A stretch of 64,000 bases of DNA from Lasiodiplodia sp. COLG20 (Eukaryota; Ascomycota; Dothideomycetes; Botryosphaeriales; Botryosphaeriaceae), in NCBI GenBank assembly GCA_009801085.1, contig VNWV01000005.1, forward strand, positions 992,001 to 1,056,000. The letters are read 5' to 3'. The notes beneath the pieces were generated by a model. That model ran no database searches. It worked only from the letters and a program-made list of their open reading frames with translations, and was not told the origin of the DNA. This document shows positions 23,728 through 34,631 of the stretch, one piece after another. Every line of letters begins with the position of its first letter. Positions within the stretch are counted from its first letter, which is position 1. The translations under genes were made by a program, and so were the position numbers.

Positions 23728-25008
23728 AGCTCACCACGACGGCGTCGGTCTATGAGGTCGCCCGCAAGAGATTGGTGTGTACGTGCTCGCTCGTGAAGTC
23801 ACTGTCTCGAGCAACGACGTTTGCAACGCTGACAGCTCATCTCAGCGCCCGCCGACGGTACGCCCAAACCTTGACCTGGCTTGACCTGAACCATCGTAAT
23901 GCCTGCCCGCTGCTCCCCAGCGCAGCCGAATCCACAGCCACCCACGAGCTCCGCGAGTACTCTGAAGGGCCGTTGGGGGAGACACCTCATTGGGCGGTGT
24001 TGTTGAACGCGGGAAGCCGCGACGCGACGGAACGCGTCGCGGCGGCTCACTTGGAAGACCCTATCGAATCAAGAACTTTCGTAGATAGTTGAATAACGTA
24101 CGTACGTCGAGAAATTTGCTTCAACCGCGTCAGAAGAGGACGGCGTCCTCAGTGGAGTCCAAATCTTCTACAACACAAATCCTCTTCTATGACCAGCGCT
24201 GCTGACAATCCAAGACTCAATCAACGCCGGAAGGCAGCAATGAAGATGGCAGTTGTTCTCAATGTCGGGCCAGTCTGTTAGTGAGGGCAGCATCATCTAC
24301 ATTGACCTTGGAATGCTGCCAGCAAGCGCGCGTTTCCGAAGCAGCATGTGTCGTTTATTCGAGCCTTGCATCTCAAACCAAAGGCAGGAACTCATACTAC
24401 AGGGTGAAGAACTTTTCAGGAAGCAGCCCGCTTTGAGATTCCCCTCTGTTTTCCAGCTGAAGCCTATGCATGGCCGTCGCTTTCGCCGTAAATGTCTTGT
24501 CAAGGCGTTCAAAATCTCCACGTTGCTTGATCTCGAATATGCATCATCGCTTTGCTTGCCCTCAAACATCGCCTACGATTGCTTGATCTCGCGCGTGTAG
24601 TTCAGCGCATGCCCTTTTGACCCGTTGCTGTACTCTGAATTGTCCGCTTCGTGTGCCGTCATATTGAACGAAGCGGGCAAGATATCTTTGGCCCGGCAAG
24701 GGCGAAGAAAATTGCTGAGACGATTATCTGACTCCATAAATGCAACGTGTGGATTTCAGACGCGTGTTTGACGTCCTGCATCGCACTTTGACAAGAGGTT
24801 ATTGACTATAGGTGGCGGCGAGACTTGGCGGTGCGGCTCTGTTGGCCGCCCGGTCAGCTTGACGCGCCTCGTTGCGTGCCTGGAGCCGAAGCTACCAAGA
24901 CCCAAGCTCCAAACCACCGCAACCCTCCGACCCCATCAACCACCGCATCCGCATCTCGGCCGCCTCCTCTGCTTCCCTCACCCGTCCTGCCAGATCACAC
25001 TCCGCACC
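23728..25008. other. intergenic, no supported gene
   Basis: The ORFs here are up to about 140 codons with no family motif. The last 200 bp are GC-rich and hold the 5' UTR and promoter of the proteasome gene. Confidence 0.45.
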
Positions 25009-26024
25009 ATGGAATCGTTAGTGGCGCAGTACAGCCAGCCGGCGCACCAGACCGAAGGCTACGGCCATGACGAACAGCAGGAGCTCATGGAGGTCACCCC
25101 GCCGCTGTCGTTGAAGTTCGCTCTTCCTCCCATCGCCGCCGTACGTCAAGCGCTCCAGCTCCCGTCCGCAGCTTCTCGTGGTGCTAACAGCTCCGTCAGC
25201 CCGCATCATGGCTCCGCACCATGACCGACGACCACTCCAACCCGAGCTGCCCCATCAAGCTGGCTCACGGTACCACGACGCTGGCATTCAGGTTCAAGGG
25301 CGGCATCATCGTTGCAACCGATTCGAGAGCGACGGCCGGCAACTGGATCGCCAGTCAAACGGTGAAGAAGGTCATTGAGATCAACAACTGCCTGCTGGGA
25401 ACCATGGCCGGTGGCGCCGCTGTGAGCCGCCCCAGTCCCGCACGAGAAACACTCACGCTGATGCTATCAGGATTGCCAATACTGGCTCGCCTACCTCGGT
25501 ATGCAGTGCCGTCTCCACGAGCTCAGGCACAAGCGCCGCATCTCCGTCGCCGCCGCCTCTAAGATTCTCGCGAACCTGGTCTACTCCTACAAGGGAATGG
25601 GCCTGAGCATGGTAATAGCTGGATCTCAACACTGAAAGTGCAGCGTATGCTGATATACTGGCCGTAGGGAACCATGTGTGCTGGCGTGACGCCGCAAGAA
25701 GGCCCGGCTCTCTACTACATCGACAGCGACGGCACCCGTCTCGCCGGAAACCTCTTCTGTGTCGGCTCCGGCCAGACGTTCGCGTACGGTGTCCTGGATG
25801 CGGAGTACAAGTACGATCTCTCGGACGAGGACGCGCTCGAGCTGGGTCGCCGCAGCATCCTGGCGGCCACGCACAGGGACGCATACTCGGGTGGTTTCAT
25901 CAACCTCTACCACGTCAAGGAGGACGGCTGGGTCAAGCACGGCTTCAACGACACGAACCCCATCTTCTGGAAGACGAAGCTGGAGAAGGGCGAGTTCTCC
26001 AACGTCACGGCGGATTTGGAGTAG
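25009..26024 (+). CDS. PRE2: 20S proteasome subunit beta5 (chymotrypsin-like)
   Basis: Four exons: 25009-25140, 25200-25421, 25471-25611 and 25668-26024 (introns 59, 49 and 56 nt, all phase 0), 283 residues. The propeptide ends at G68; [13 protein letters not shown] gives the catalytic Thr1 (T69), and Asp17 and Lys33 of the mature numbering are both present ([19 protein letters not shown]). Conserved blocks [46 protein letters not shown] and [14 protein letters not shown] follow. The subunit performs the chymotrypsin-like cleavage in the 20S core after autocatalytic removal of the propeptide. Length is standard. Confidence 0.97.
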
Positions 26025-26436
26025 GCGACGTAATGATGGGGCTGGGGGAGCGGGGAGATCAGGACTGTATTTTGTCATGAGCACAGCTAGCATAGAGCTC
26101 AATTCACGAAGCCAGGACACGACGCGCATGAGTGACAGGTGATGGTGGTGCCGCAGCGTTTCGAATTGTGTTTGACGAGCGTCCAATAGCGAGGGCGGTG
26201 GAGATGGCTTTGAACAGCCCCTGTAGGGCAGCTCACGCGCATGCCGCGTGAAGGCCCGCCAGCCGCCGGCTCCGTCGATCCTCGTCACCGGCCATTTGCT
26301 CTTTGCTGTGCCCGCACCCGCCCACCACCGCACAACAAACTCCACTCACGCAACACCACGACCCTCGCGCCTGCAGTCACTACCAACCCCGTCCGCGCCC
26401 GCGTCAGCATGCACACCTGATTAGCCCGCATGCGCC

Positions 26437-28267
26437 ATGTCCTCCCCGCCTGCTCCCTCGACCCCAAGTCCGGCGCAACCAACCGCTAAGCACGGCGTGC
26501 GCCGCTCTTTCACCCTGCCCACGCGCCTCGCCGGCTCGAGTCCCGCGGCGCAATCGGCCGGCTCCGCCGACGGCGTTGAGATACTGTTCAATCACAGCTT
26601 CGCCAAAATCTTGCTGTTCACGACCGCCTCGTCGTTATCTCGGCCGTCGTCTAGCGCTAGCAATCGGACGGTGCTAGGGGACAATGGCCACGCCGACACG
26701 ATCCCCTGGATCTCGCCAACGGAGAGCACCGTCGCTGCTGGTATGTGTGACGCAGTAGCTGCGTGTGCCCGCTGTTAACCATTGCACAGGCCCCATAAGA
26801 ATCTACCGCGTCCCCGGATCCGTCGCATTCCTACACTCGGGCTCCTTGCTGCACGCCATCTTGCCCAAGTCGCAGTGTTGGTGCGTCGATGGCGTGTCCA
26901 AGTTTGCCATGCGCATACCCCGCCCCAATTCGTACTACCGCATCGAGCTTCCCGGCGAGGGGGCGGAGAACCTGGCCAAGGTGGAGGAGTTCAAGGCCGT
27001 GATGGAGAAGGTCCTTTTGTACGAAAAAACCGTCTGTCCGTTTACGCGCGGCTTTCACGTCGAGCTACCCGAGGTGCCGGCCACGCCGCCCCGTAAAAAG
27101 AGACCCGTGACACCCGGCAGGGCCAAGAAGTGGAAGCTGGACGGCATCTGGAAGCCCGAGGATGGACAGAGGCCGGTGAGCCAGGGAACCGAGAGATCTT
27201 TTAGCTCGGAAACGAGCACCATTTCTGCGTCATCCGGCCCCTACAGACGCAGCAGCGTCTTTTCGACGTCGTCTATTTCCAGCTCCATCGTCGAGGACGA
27301 GACTCCTTCCGAGGACGGCTCCTCGGAGAGCTCTGCCCCACGGCGGCCGCCCCTCAAAGCCAACATGAAGCCCGCCGAGGGCTCGAGGTCGGTGACGGCG
27401 CCGGCAGGGCTGAGGCTGAGGTCGGCGTCGAGTTCGAGGCTCAGGTCGGCGTCGAGTTCTTCGCTTGGCGTCTCGGCTGAAGAGTCGTCAGACATCCATT
27501 CTGATGCCGCAAGCATCTCGTCGACCGCAGACTCGACTGCGGACTCGTTTTACTCGCTGAACAACGAATCGCATCTGCGACAGCTGCACTCTCGGCAGGC
27601 ATCCATGTATTTTGACGCCGCATCGATGCGTCGAGAATCGCCACCTTCGCAGTCGGTAGACGGCGCGTCAGAATATAATACGGATTCCAGCCCTGGCAGA
27701 CGCCATAAGCGTGAGATCTCCGAGCTGACCATCACCGGTCGGACGCACCTGAGCGAGGACGAGCGGTCACCGTTCACGCCGTCGCCTCGTGCCGACGAAC
27801 GGCCAACTTCGGCGCCGCCGACACCGACGCTGACCAGCGATTCGGATTCGGCCGTCGATCTGAGCTATCCAGATATCGACCCCCCGCCGGAGAACATCAG
27901 GCTGCGGCGCCTGACGAGCACGTCGCATCTGCGAGCCTTCTCTCCGATGCCCCATCCAGCCAATCTGTTCACTCCGCCGGCGCAGGCGCATCCCAAGAAG
28001 GAGTACAGGACGGCCATCATGCAGAAGACGATGGGCATGTTGATCGGGCCGCCTGCACATCTGGTCGCGCTCATGCTCCGTATCGCGGCACGCATTGCGA
28101 CCGGGGTGTTCACGCCGGATTCGTGGAGGCTGCGGCGGGGGAAGAAGATTCCGGGAGCATGGCAGTGGAGCGAAGACGAGGCGGACGAATGGGATGACGA
28201 GGACGATTACGGCATCCCTCTCGGGAACTACAGGAGGAGAGAGACGGACGCGTCGGATGTTGACTGA
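26437..28267 (+). CDS. INP1: inheritance of peroxisomes protein 1-like
   Basis: Two exons, 26437-26740 and 26790-28267 (intron 49 nt, phase 1), 593 residues. The N-terminal domain (GVEILFNHSFAKILLFTT... then PIRIYRVPGSVAFLHSGSLL and SQCWCVDGVSKFAMRIPRP) and the C-terminal ..LIGPPAHLVALMLRIAARIA.. match the fungal Inp1 family. The middle is a long Ser-rich, probably phosphorylated disordered region. Inp1 tethers peroxisomes at the mother-cell cortex and so governs their partition. The assignment is from family resemblance. The function in a filamentous fungus may differ from that in yeast. Confidence 0.75.
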
Positions 28268-29912
28268 ATTTCGTAAGTTTGTAACAAAGATACCCCCTCC
28301 TTGAACAGCACCTCGGCGTCAGGGCTGAATCTTTTCTTTCCCACTTTCCTTTCGGCGCGGCGCGGGGGATTTTCACCTGAAGCGTTAAGCAACGTTCTCT
28401 TTGGATAGCGGAGTTAGGACTGCTCCTCGTTTGTTAGACTAAGATGATTTCAGGCGTTATGGAGGGGTGGCAACGGGCTTGGCTAGAGATGAGCCCCCTT
28501 CAGAAAAGAGGAGGAGTAGAGGCAGTGAGTGGTAAGTGGTGCGCAAGGAAAATATGCTATTGGTCGTTTTGAGGGCAGCCTTTTCACTGAAGAGCAGAAT
28601 AATATGAGCAAGTGACCACGATTCACTCGATTTTGTGCAGATCGACAGAGGAGCCGCCCCCAAAAAGCCGTATCACCAAAATGAAATGGATCAGGTCACA
28701 CTTGATGAAGAGGGTTTTGCTACAGAAGCATTCGAGAGATAAGCAGCCGTAAGCCGTGCATATCTGTAGTCGGGGATGATTGGCAGCGGCTACCACGTGC
28801 TCCTGGTGCCGAATGCGAGTGTTCCGAGACGGGTGCTAATCCTCCGCCCGCAGCCGTGGTCCCCACACCCACAGCTGCGAGTCATCAGGCTGAATAACGA
28901 GTCTTCTGCCTTGGTGCCTCGGTAGGCGGCCGGCAGGGGTCATGATGATGATGATGGCTACGAGCTTGTGTTACATTTTGCACTTCACATCCGGCGGGGA
29001 GCCGCGGAGATCATGGGATGGTGTTTATGAAAGGCTGAAGGGCTGAAGGAGCTGAGTGACTTGCGGCGAAGATGCGGCGTCGAAGATGGTGTGCGGCGGT
29101 GAGGTGGGCAGCAGAGGGCAGCCCAAGTCGAGGCAAGGCCAGACGAGAGGCGGAGCACCCCTGCGTACCTGTCATCAGGACGGCAAAGCCCAGGTACGGC
29201 GGTGGAGAAAAGAAGGGTTCAGAAGTGGATACGGGAGCGGGAAGACGAGGACGTATCGGGTCGAGTTCATCTGCAGCGCCGCATGACCAGCAGAAGCAGA
29301 TGTCGGGCGGCTGCAGAGCTTATTTGCTCCTCCCGCTTCCCTGCAGCAACCGCCCGCGCTAGTAGTAGTGGCCGCGGCAACGCGTCGCTAGCGCGCACCT
29401 GACGGCCAGGACTTGTACCGCGACGTCACCAACCTTCGCCGCGACACTTCGCACCACGACGGCCCAGAAGCCCACTGACATCAGCTTACCGAGCCCTGCG
29501 GCCTCGCTGCTCCACCGCAGCATATCGCTCATCTTATCGCCTACTCACGCGCACCAGGCCTCTCTGTTTCGCGTCGTCTTGCCCGAGTGGCTGGGTGGCA
29601 GGCCCACGCCCAACCTCTCGAGCAACCTTCGGCCACCCACGCTCCCAAATCCAGTCTTGTGCCACTCCAGCCCTGCCTGAAAAAGCCCAGCCTAGAGCGC
29701 TGCCCTCTGAGATCACAGCCCAAGAATGTGCGTGGCAGGCCGTCTATATAGCTCCAAGCCCACCTCTACCCGCCACCCCTCCCCTTGATTCACCTTTCCC
29801 ACCTTGATTCCCGAGGCTGATTGTCCGTGCTCGTGTCCTCCGTGCGCCGTGTGTCCCCTTCAGCTTCTCGAGACCATCGCCTCTTTCCCGTCCGGGTACA
29901 TGCTTGTTCACC
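28268..29912. other. intergenic, no supported gene
   Basis: This 1.6-kb interval has only short shadow ORFs. The last 300 bp are C-rich and probably promoter and 5' leader of the next gene. Confidence 0.45.
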
Positions 29913-30509
29913 ATGGAATGCCGCTCACCCTCCCCGCCTCTTCACTTCCCGGACATTCGCTCCACCCCTTCGCCCCTCCGCCGCCGCCTTCCGCGCCCGT
30001 TGCCCGACCCTCCAGGTAGACTCCCCAAGGTTGGCACCTGGGCCTCCTCTCCGTCATCGTCGGTGGCCTCGTCCCGGTCGTGTAGCGCCTGCAGCGACGG
30101 GTCGGAGAGCGTGCTCGCCATCATCCATGAGATCGACGATGCCCTCTACTACACCAACAGCACCTCCTCCCGCCGACAAAAGTCTCCCCGGTTCTCGGCA
30201 GTGCCCGACTACTACCGCCCCGCTCCGCCCACCGTGTTCCCCTTGTCGCCGCCACGGCAGCGGCGAGGGTCGACGGCATCGTCGGCGTCGATTTCCTCTT
30301 CCTCATCATCATCCTCTTCGTCATCGCCGCCGACCTCCGGGCGGATGCTCCGCCGCAAGTTTTCTCCCCGTAACGAGAGCTTGCGGGAGATCCGCGCGCG
30401 CGACTCGGAGATCTGTCTGCAGCGCGTGTACGAGCGCGAGGTGATGATGTACCTCGACGGCAGCATTTTCTCCGTGAGACCCTTCCAGGACGGATGGGGG
30501 ACTCCTTGA
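29913..30509 (+). CDS. hypothetical Ser/Pro-rich protein
   Basis: A single exon of 198 residues starts at ATG 29913 (context CACCATGG). The first two thirds are Ser/Pro/Arg-rich with a run of about 18 serines. The C-terminal third is ordered-looking and charged (SLREIRARDSEICLQRVYER, then EVMMYLDGSIFSVRPFQDGW). I do not recognise the family. The codon-like composition and well-placed start support a real gene. Function unknown. Confidence 0.55.
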   Translation: MECRSPSPPLHFPDIRSTPSPLRRRLPRPLPDPPGRLPKVGTWASSPSSSVASSRSCSACSDGSESVLAIIHEIDDALYYTNSTSSRRQKSPRFSAVPDYYRPAPPTVFPLSPPRQRRGSTASSASISSSSSSSSSSSPPTSGRMLRRKFSPRNESLREIRARDSEICLQRVYEREVMMYLDGSIFSVRPFQDGWGTP

Positions 30510-30702
30510 ATTGCGAGTGTAAGCGAGTACTCGCTCATAGTTTTGCGGGTGAGTGTGCTCTCCCGGCGGTGAAGCTTGCCGGCGTACAGCGAATAACTGA
30601 CTAACTGAATTGGCAGCAAGGAAGGAAAAATGTGGAAAGTCTGCAGGGAGGACCCTGGAAGGCTTTTTGCGCGTGGCTTATCAGGCCGCAAAAGTGATAC
30701 CC

Positions 30703-31083
30703 CTATGGGCAGCTGACGAAGGCCCAATCGAGTTGTAATGGCGTTTGACGAAGGAGGGCTTGTGCAGTGAGGGGGCCGGGAATTAGAAGCAGGACTTCAC
30801 GGAAAGTACAATTCTCCAAACCAAACGAGAAGTCATGTAAAGCTGTAGCGAGGGAGTTGAAAGATTTGACGATAAAATAGCCTAGTCCGGACATTACGAT
30901 GGTAACGACGTCACGAAGCGACGAGCCAAAAAGAATAACGAATATACCAGGTTCTTCTGTACAAGTAACTAAGCCTACATCTACTAAAAATCCAAACTGT
31001 GCCGCCCAAGGTATTGCCACAAGAATGTTTCGCAACTCAAACAAAACGCCTCCGTCGTCGGATTCTCCTCGCGGAGTAGTCAT
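30703..31083 (-). CDS. small hydrophobic ORF, possible membrane protein
   Basis: A 126-residue frame with ATG at 31083 has two or three hydrophobic segments (ILVAIPWAAQFGFLVDVGLV, IFVILFGSSLRDVVTIVMSG) and no low-complexity sequence. Its composition differs from the shadow ORFs around it. It lies on the same strand as, and 112 bp downstream of, the stop codon of the next gene. No family recognised. It may be a small gene or the remnant of a larger one. Confidence 0.35.
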   Translation of the reverse strand: MTTPRGESDDGGVLFELRNILVAIPWAAQFGFLVDVGLVTCTEEPGIFVILFGSSLRDVVTIVMSGLGYFIVKSFNSLATALHDFSFGLENCTFREVLLLIPGPLTAQALLRQTPLQLDWAFVSCP

Positions 31084-31195
31084 CTAATTCATACCGTCAT
31101 CTATCGTGTCACCTAATTATTAGCATCGTCAGTCGTCCAAGTTGCCCCCCCTTTTCCGTCCTACAACACGGCCTCGGACAGCACCGCTTTCCTTT

Positions 31196-33550
31196 TTACA
31201 ACATAGCCTCGGACATGACCGTCCAGTCGACACCTCCATCACTCCGATTCTCCTGACCCGACCCGGGTCTCGCCCACTCCTCTCTCCCCGTCTCGCCCGC
31301 AGCGGCTTCTCTCATGGCGGCGGCGACACCGCCACTGACACCGATATCCTTCCTCCACCGGATCTCGGCCAACAACTCGTCCCTCAGCTCGGTAAAGGCC
31401 CTGAAAACGGCCCTCGCCGTCTCGTCCTTGACCAGCTCGTCGCCGACCTCGCCGACCTCGCCGTCGCTGCCGTCACAGCGGTGCTTCAAGCCGTCCTCGT
31501 GCCAGCGCCGCAGCTCCCTGCGCACCTCCCTGACGAGCGCGCGCAGCGACACCTCGCTGCTGCCGGCCTTTGCGTCGACGGGCACGCCGCGCAGGCCGAT
31601 GCCGTAGTCCGGGACGAGCACGTCGGCGGCCGACGTGAAGCCGTCGACGGCGTCGAGCACGACGGGGCGGCAGGCGACGCCGCGCGACACGAGGAAGAAG
31701 TGCACGGCGTTGTACTGCACGACGGCGTCGTGGTTGCTATTGGTGCCGGCGGCGCCCAGGATGGCCTCGACCCGTTCCATCATGCCCTTGGGCAGCAGCG
31801 AGCGCAGGTGGCCCATGTCGACCAGCTCGCCCGCCGTGTGGTTCGGCGCCGGGTACGGGATGCAGGCCGACCGCGGCGCCAGCGACGACCACCGCGCGTT
31901 GTAGGCGGCGAGCGACGGCTTGAGGTCGGCCGGAGACCACGTTCGCACGTGGCCGCGCGCGTTCGCCGGCGTGGGGTTGGGCGGAGGTGCGGTCTGGGGG
32001 TTGCAGGGGGCAGGAGGGGGAGAGGACGAGGAAGACGAGGAGGATGTGTTCGTGGTGGCCGTCGCGATGCTGTCGGCATCCGAGGGGTAGGATGCCGACG
32101 AGTGGCGCGACGTGTCGCTGCCGTTGACGGACCACCAGGACGCGCTGCGGTAGTCGTGCTGCTGCTGTTGCTTCTCCTTGGCCGGTTTCTGGCGATGGTC
32201 ACGGCGCCAGCTGTCGTCAGGGACCACTTTGCCCCGCGGCTTGCTTCGGCTCCGCCTCACCGATCGTCTTTTCCGGACGTTGGCTTCGTCGTGGACAGTA
32301 GTACCAGTAGCAGGGGCCGGACTAGTGGCAGGGCCCGACGAAGTAGCGGGCTCCGGGGAAGCGAAAGGAGAGGGGGAAGCAGTAGGAGCGGGGGAAGTGG
32401 CAGGAGCCGGGTCAGCGAAAGGAGCAGCAGTAGCGAAAGTACTGATAGGAGGAGTCGCTGGAGGAGTCGCAGTAGGAGCAGGGGTCGTAATAGGAGCAGG
32501 AGCAGAAGTGGTAGTAGTAGGGGTAGCAGCAGAGACCGGAGCAGCAGCATCGGCAGAAGTCGTGGTAGTGGTGGTAGTGGTGGTGGTCGTCGTTGTCGTC
32601 CATGTCTGCTGCTGCGCTTTCAGCAGCTCCTGCAGCTGTCGCCTTTCCCTCTCGAACACCTCGCGGTCGTGACGAAGGCGCTTCTGGCCCAGCTTGAGCG
32701 CGTCTTCGCGGACCTTAAGGTCTCGCTCCCTGCGCTGGACCTCTCTCCACGCTGCTGCCAGAGCCGTGGCCTCATCGAGCAGTGCCGTGGACTTCGCGGG
32801 CAAAGAACCATCCTCCTTTCCTGCCGAGTCCTTCGTGGCGGTAGAATCCGTGTGCTCTGCTTCCACGGTCATATCTGCAGAAGGCTCGGCCACTGAAGCT
32901 CCAGTGTTGCTGTCCGCCGCGGCGGTAGTGCCAGGGGCAGCGGCTCGTGGTGCTTTGGGGAGACGATACGACACCGAGTACCGTGGACGCAATGCTCCTG
33001 CGCCTCTCAACGATCCCAGGTTGCCGCTGTTCCTGCCAATGGGAGAGGGACCGCCCGACGCCTGCGTCGATGTCTGATCCGGCGAAGACGAAGACACGGC
33101 TCTCAGATACGCAGCAGACACCTTTCGCGGAAATGCTGACGATTGCTCTTTCCTGGACGATGGGGATCCAGACGGAGGAACCGTGGAAGCTTCCGCGCCC
33201 GCCTGAGGAGTGACTGTGGCCATGGATGCTGGAGTCGACCGGGGTTTCATGCGCACCGATACCCTGGTGGTGCTGCGGGTGAGTGGCCGGCCGTCGATGG
33301 ACTTGCGCCGCCCCTTGGATGGACTGCGCCGACTGTAACTTTTGGACGGAGGTGCAGTTGCCGCACAAGAGGTGCTATCTGGTATGCTGTTGCACGGCTT
33401 CTGCGTTGATGGCCGCAGCCGGATCACGCTAATCTCGTCATCTGCAAATTTTTGACAGGCGGATGACAGGTTCCCAGAGTTGGGCTCGTCTTGCTCCGGT
33501 ATAGTGTCCGTGCTGGCGGTGAACGTAGGTTGGGTAGCGTCTGGATCCAT
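31196..33550 (-). CDS. hypothetical protein with coiled coil and conserved-looking C-terminal domain
   Basis: One exon of 784 residues; ATG 33550 (MDPDATQPTF) is chosen over an in-frame ATG 63 bp upstream with poorly coding sequence. Order: a disordered basic/Ser-rich N-terminus with RSPSKGRRKSIDGR-like phosphosites, a coiled coil (ALAAAWREVQRRERDLKVRE...), a long Thr/Pro/Ala low-complexity tract with poly-Thr, and a C-terminal part of about 180 residues that looks folded (MGHLRSLLPKGMMERVEAIL, VVQYNAVHFFLVSRGVACRP). I do not recognise a family. The opposite strand carries a 584-codon shadow ORF caused by the GC-rich repeats. Confidence 0.6.
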   Translation of the reverse strand: MDPDATQPTFTASTDTIPEQDEPNSGNLSSACQKFADDEISVIRLRPSTQKPCNSIPDSTSCAATAPPSKSYSRRSPSKGRRKSIDGRPLTRSTTRVSVRMKPRSTPASMATVTPQAGAEASTVPPSGSPSSRKEQSSAFPRKVSAAYLRAVSSSSPDQTSTQASGGPSPIGRNSGNLGSLRGAGALRPRYSVSYRLPKAPRAAAPGTTAAADSNTGASVAEPSADMTVEAEHTDSTATKDSAGKEDGSLPAKSTALLDEATALAAAWREVQRRERDLKVREDALKLGQKRLRHDREVFERERRQLQELLKAQQQTWTTTTTTTTTTTTTTSADAAAPVSAATPTTTTSAPAPITTPAPTATPPATPPISTFATAAPFADPAPATSPAPTASPSPFASPEPATSSGPATSPAPATGTTVHDEANVRKRRSVRRSRSKPRGKVVPDDSWRRDHRQKPAKEKQQQQHDYRSASWWSVNGSDTSRHSSASYPSDADSIATATTNTSSSSSSSSPPPAPCNPQTAPPPNPTPANARGHVRTWSPADLKPSLAAYNARWSSLAPRSACIPYPAPNHTAGELVDMGHLRSLLPKGMMERVEAILGAAGTNSNHDAVVQYNAVHFFLVSRGVACRPVVLDAVDGFTSAADVLVPDYGIGLRGVPVDAKAGSSEVSLRALVREVRRELRRWHEDGLKHRCDGSDGEVGEVGDELVKDETARAVFRAFTELRDELLAEIRWRKDIGVSGGVAAAMREAAAGETGREEWARPGSGQENRSDGGVDWTVMSEAML

Positions 33551-34631
33551 GTTGGCCAGGAGATGAGTCGTCGAGAGGCCGTATCCTGGACATAAAAATG
33601 TGGTAGATGGCATTCAGATTGGCCGGGCTTCACTCCAGAAAGCTTGATTGTGACTTGAGAGTCTGTTAGTGAAGATGATATATTAATGCTGACGACGGCG
33701 GACCAAGTCTTGCTTAAATGCACTCTTCCCGACTCTCGGAAAGATACCACGCTCCTCCTCCAACTGGCGAGGCAGGTACAGTACATATAAGAATCGTGAA
33801 CAGACAATACACCGCCGAGCTTGAAGCGGTTGCTCCAGTGCACCATTCGCGAAGGATTCCACGACCGCAATTTCCGGAACGGGTATTGGGCATTACCACT
33901 TACTCAAGGATTGTATGTTGTTTGCCGGCGCTCGTGCGGCGTGCCACAACCGAAGTGCTAGCGCACCATCCGTTACCCGATGAAGTGTGACGCAATGGGA
34001 CAAAATAGAGGGCGACGGGCGCGGCGCGGCAAGGAAAACGGACAGAGAACGGCGGGGAAAGCCGGACGGTTCATTTGGCGGTGGTGTTGAGACTGGGCAT
34101 TTGATGGTTCCCTGCTGACCTTGGTGCGAAACCAGATCTTTCGGCGGGATTGCCGTGGGTCCGGGGATACGACGTCTGAGCGCTGCTGCTGGGCACCAAA
34201 AAACAAGGCGACGACTAGCAGCACGGCATCCGCGTGTCGCAGTCCCACGAGAAGGCGATGGTGTCAATAGTATTGTTTGTTGTTGTTGTGCCGACAACAA
34301 AAGACGGCCCGGTTGTTCAAGCTTTTCCTCCCGCGCTATAGCTATCCTTGAGAATTCCAAACCCATTCCCTGAAACCACCCCGAACGCGTTCCCTCCATG
34401 CCATGTTTCCGCCCTGTTGCGCGCATGACCGCCCAGCCACACCCGACCGAGAAGGGCAAGCGTGGCGGTATCAGGACATGCGGTCTGACTCGCTCGTTGA
34501 CAACGCAGACAATGCTCCACACCGCGCCGCCCGATCCATGAATCCTCCAAACGCCTTGACCACCACAACAAAACAATCCTGCTCCCATGTGACCTTCACC
34601 ATCCTAAGCTTCTTCAGCGAGCGCCTCGACT

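Noticed and set aside
31142..32896. 584-codon plus-strand ORF
   Set aside because: It is antisense to the 784-aa gene. Its Gly/Arg/Ser composition mirrors the Thr/Pro/Ala repeats of the minus strand.
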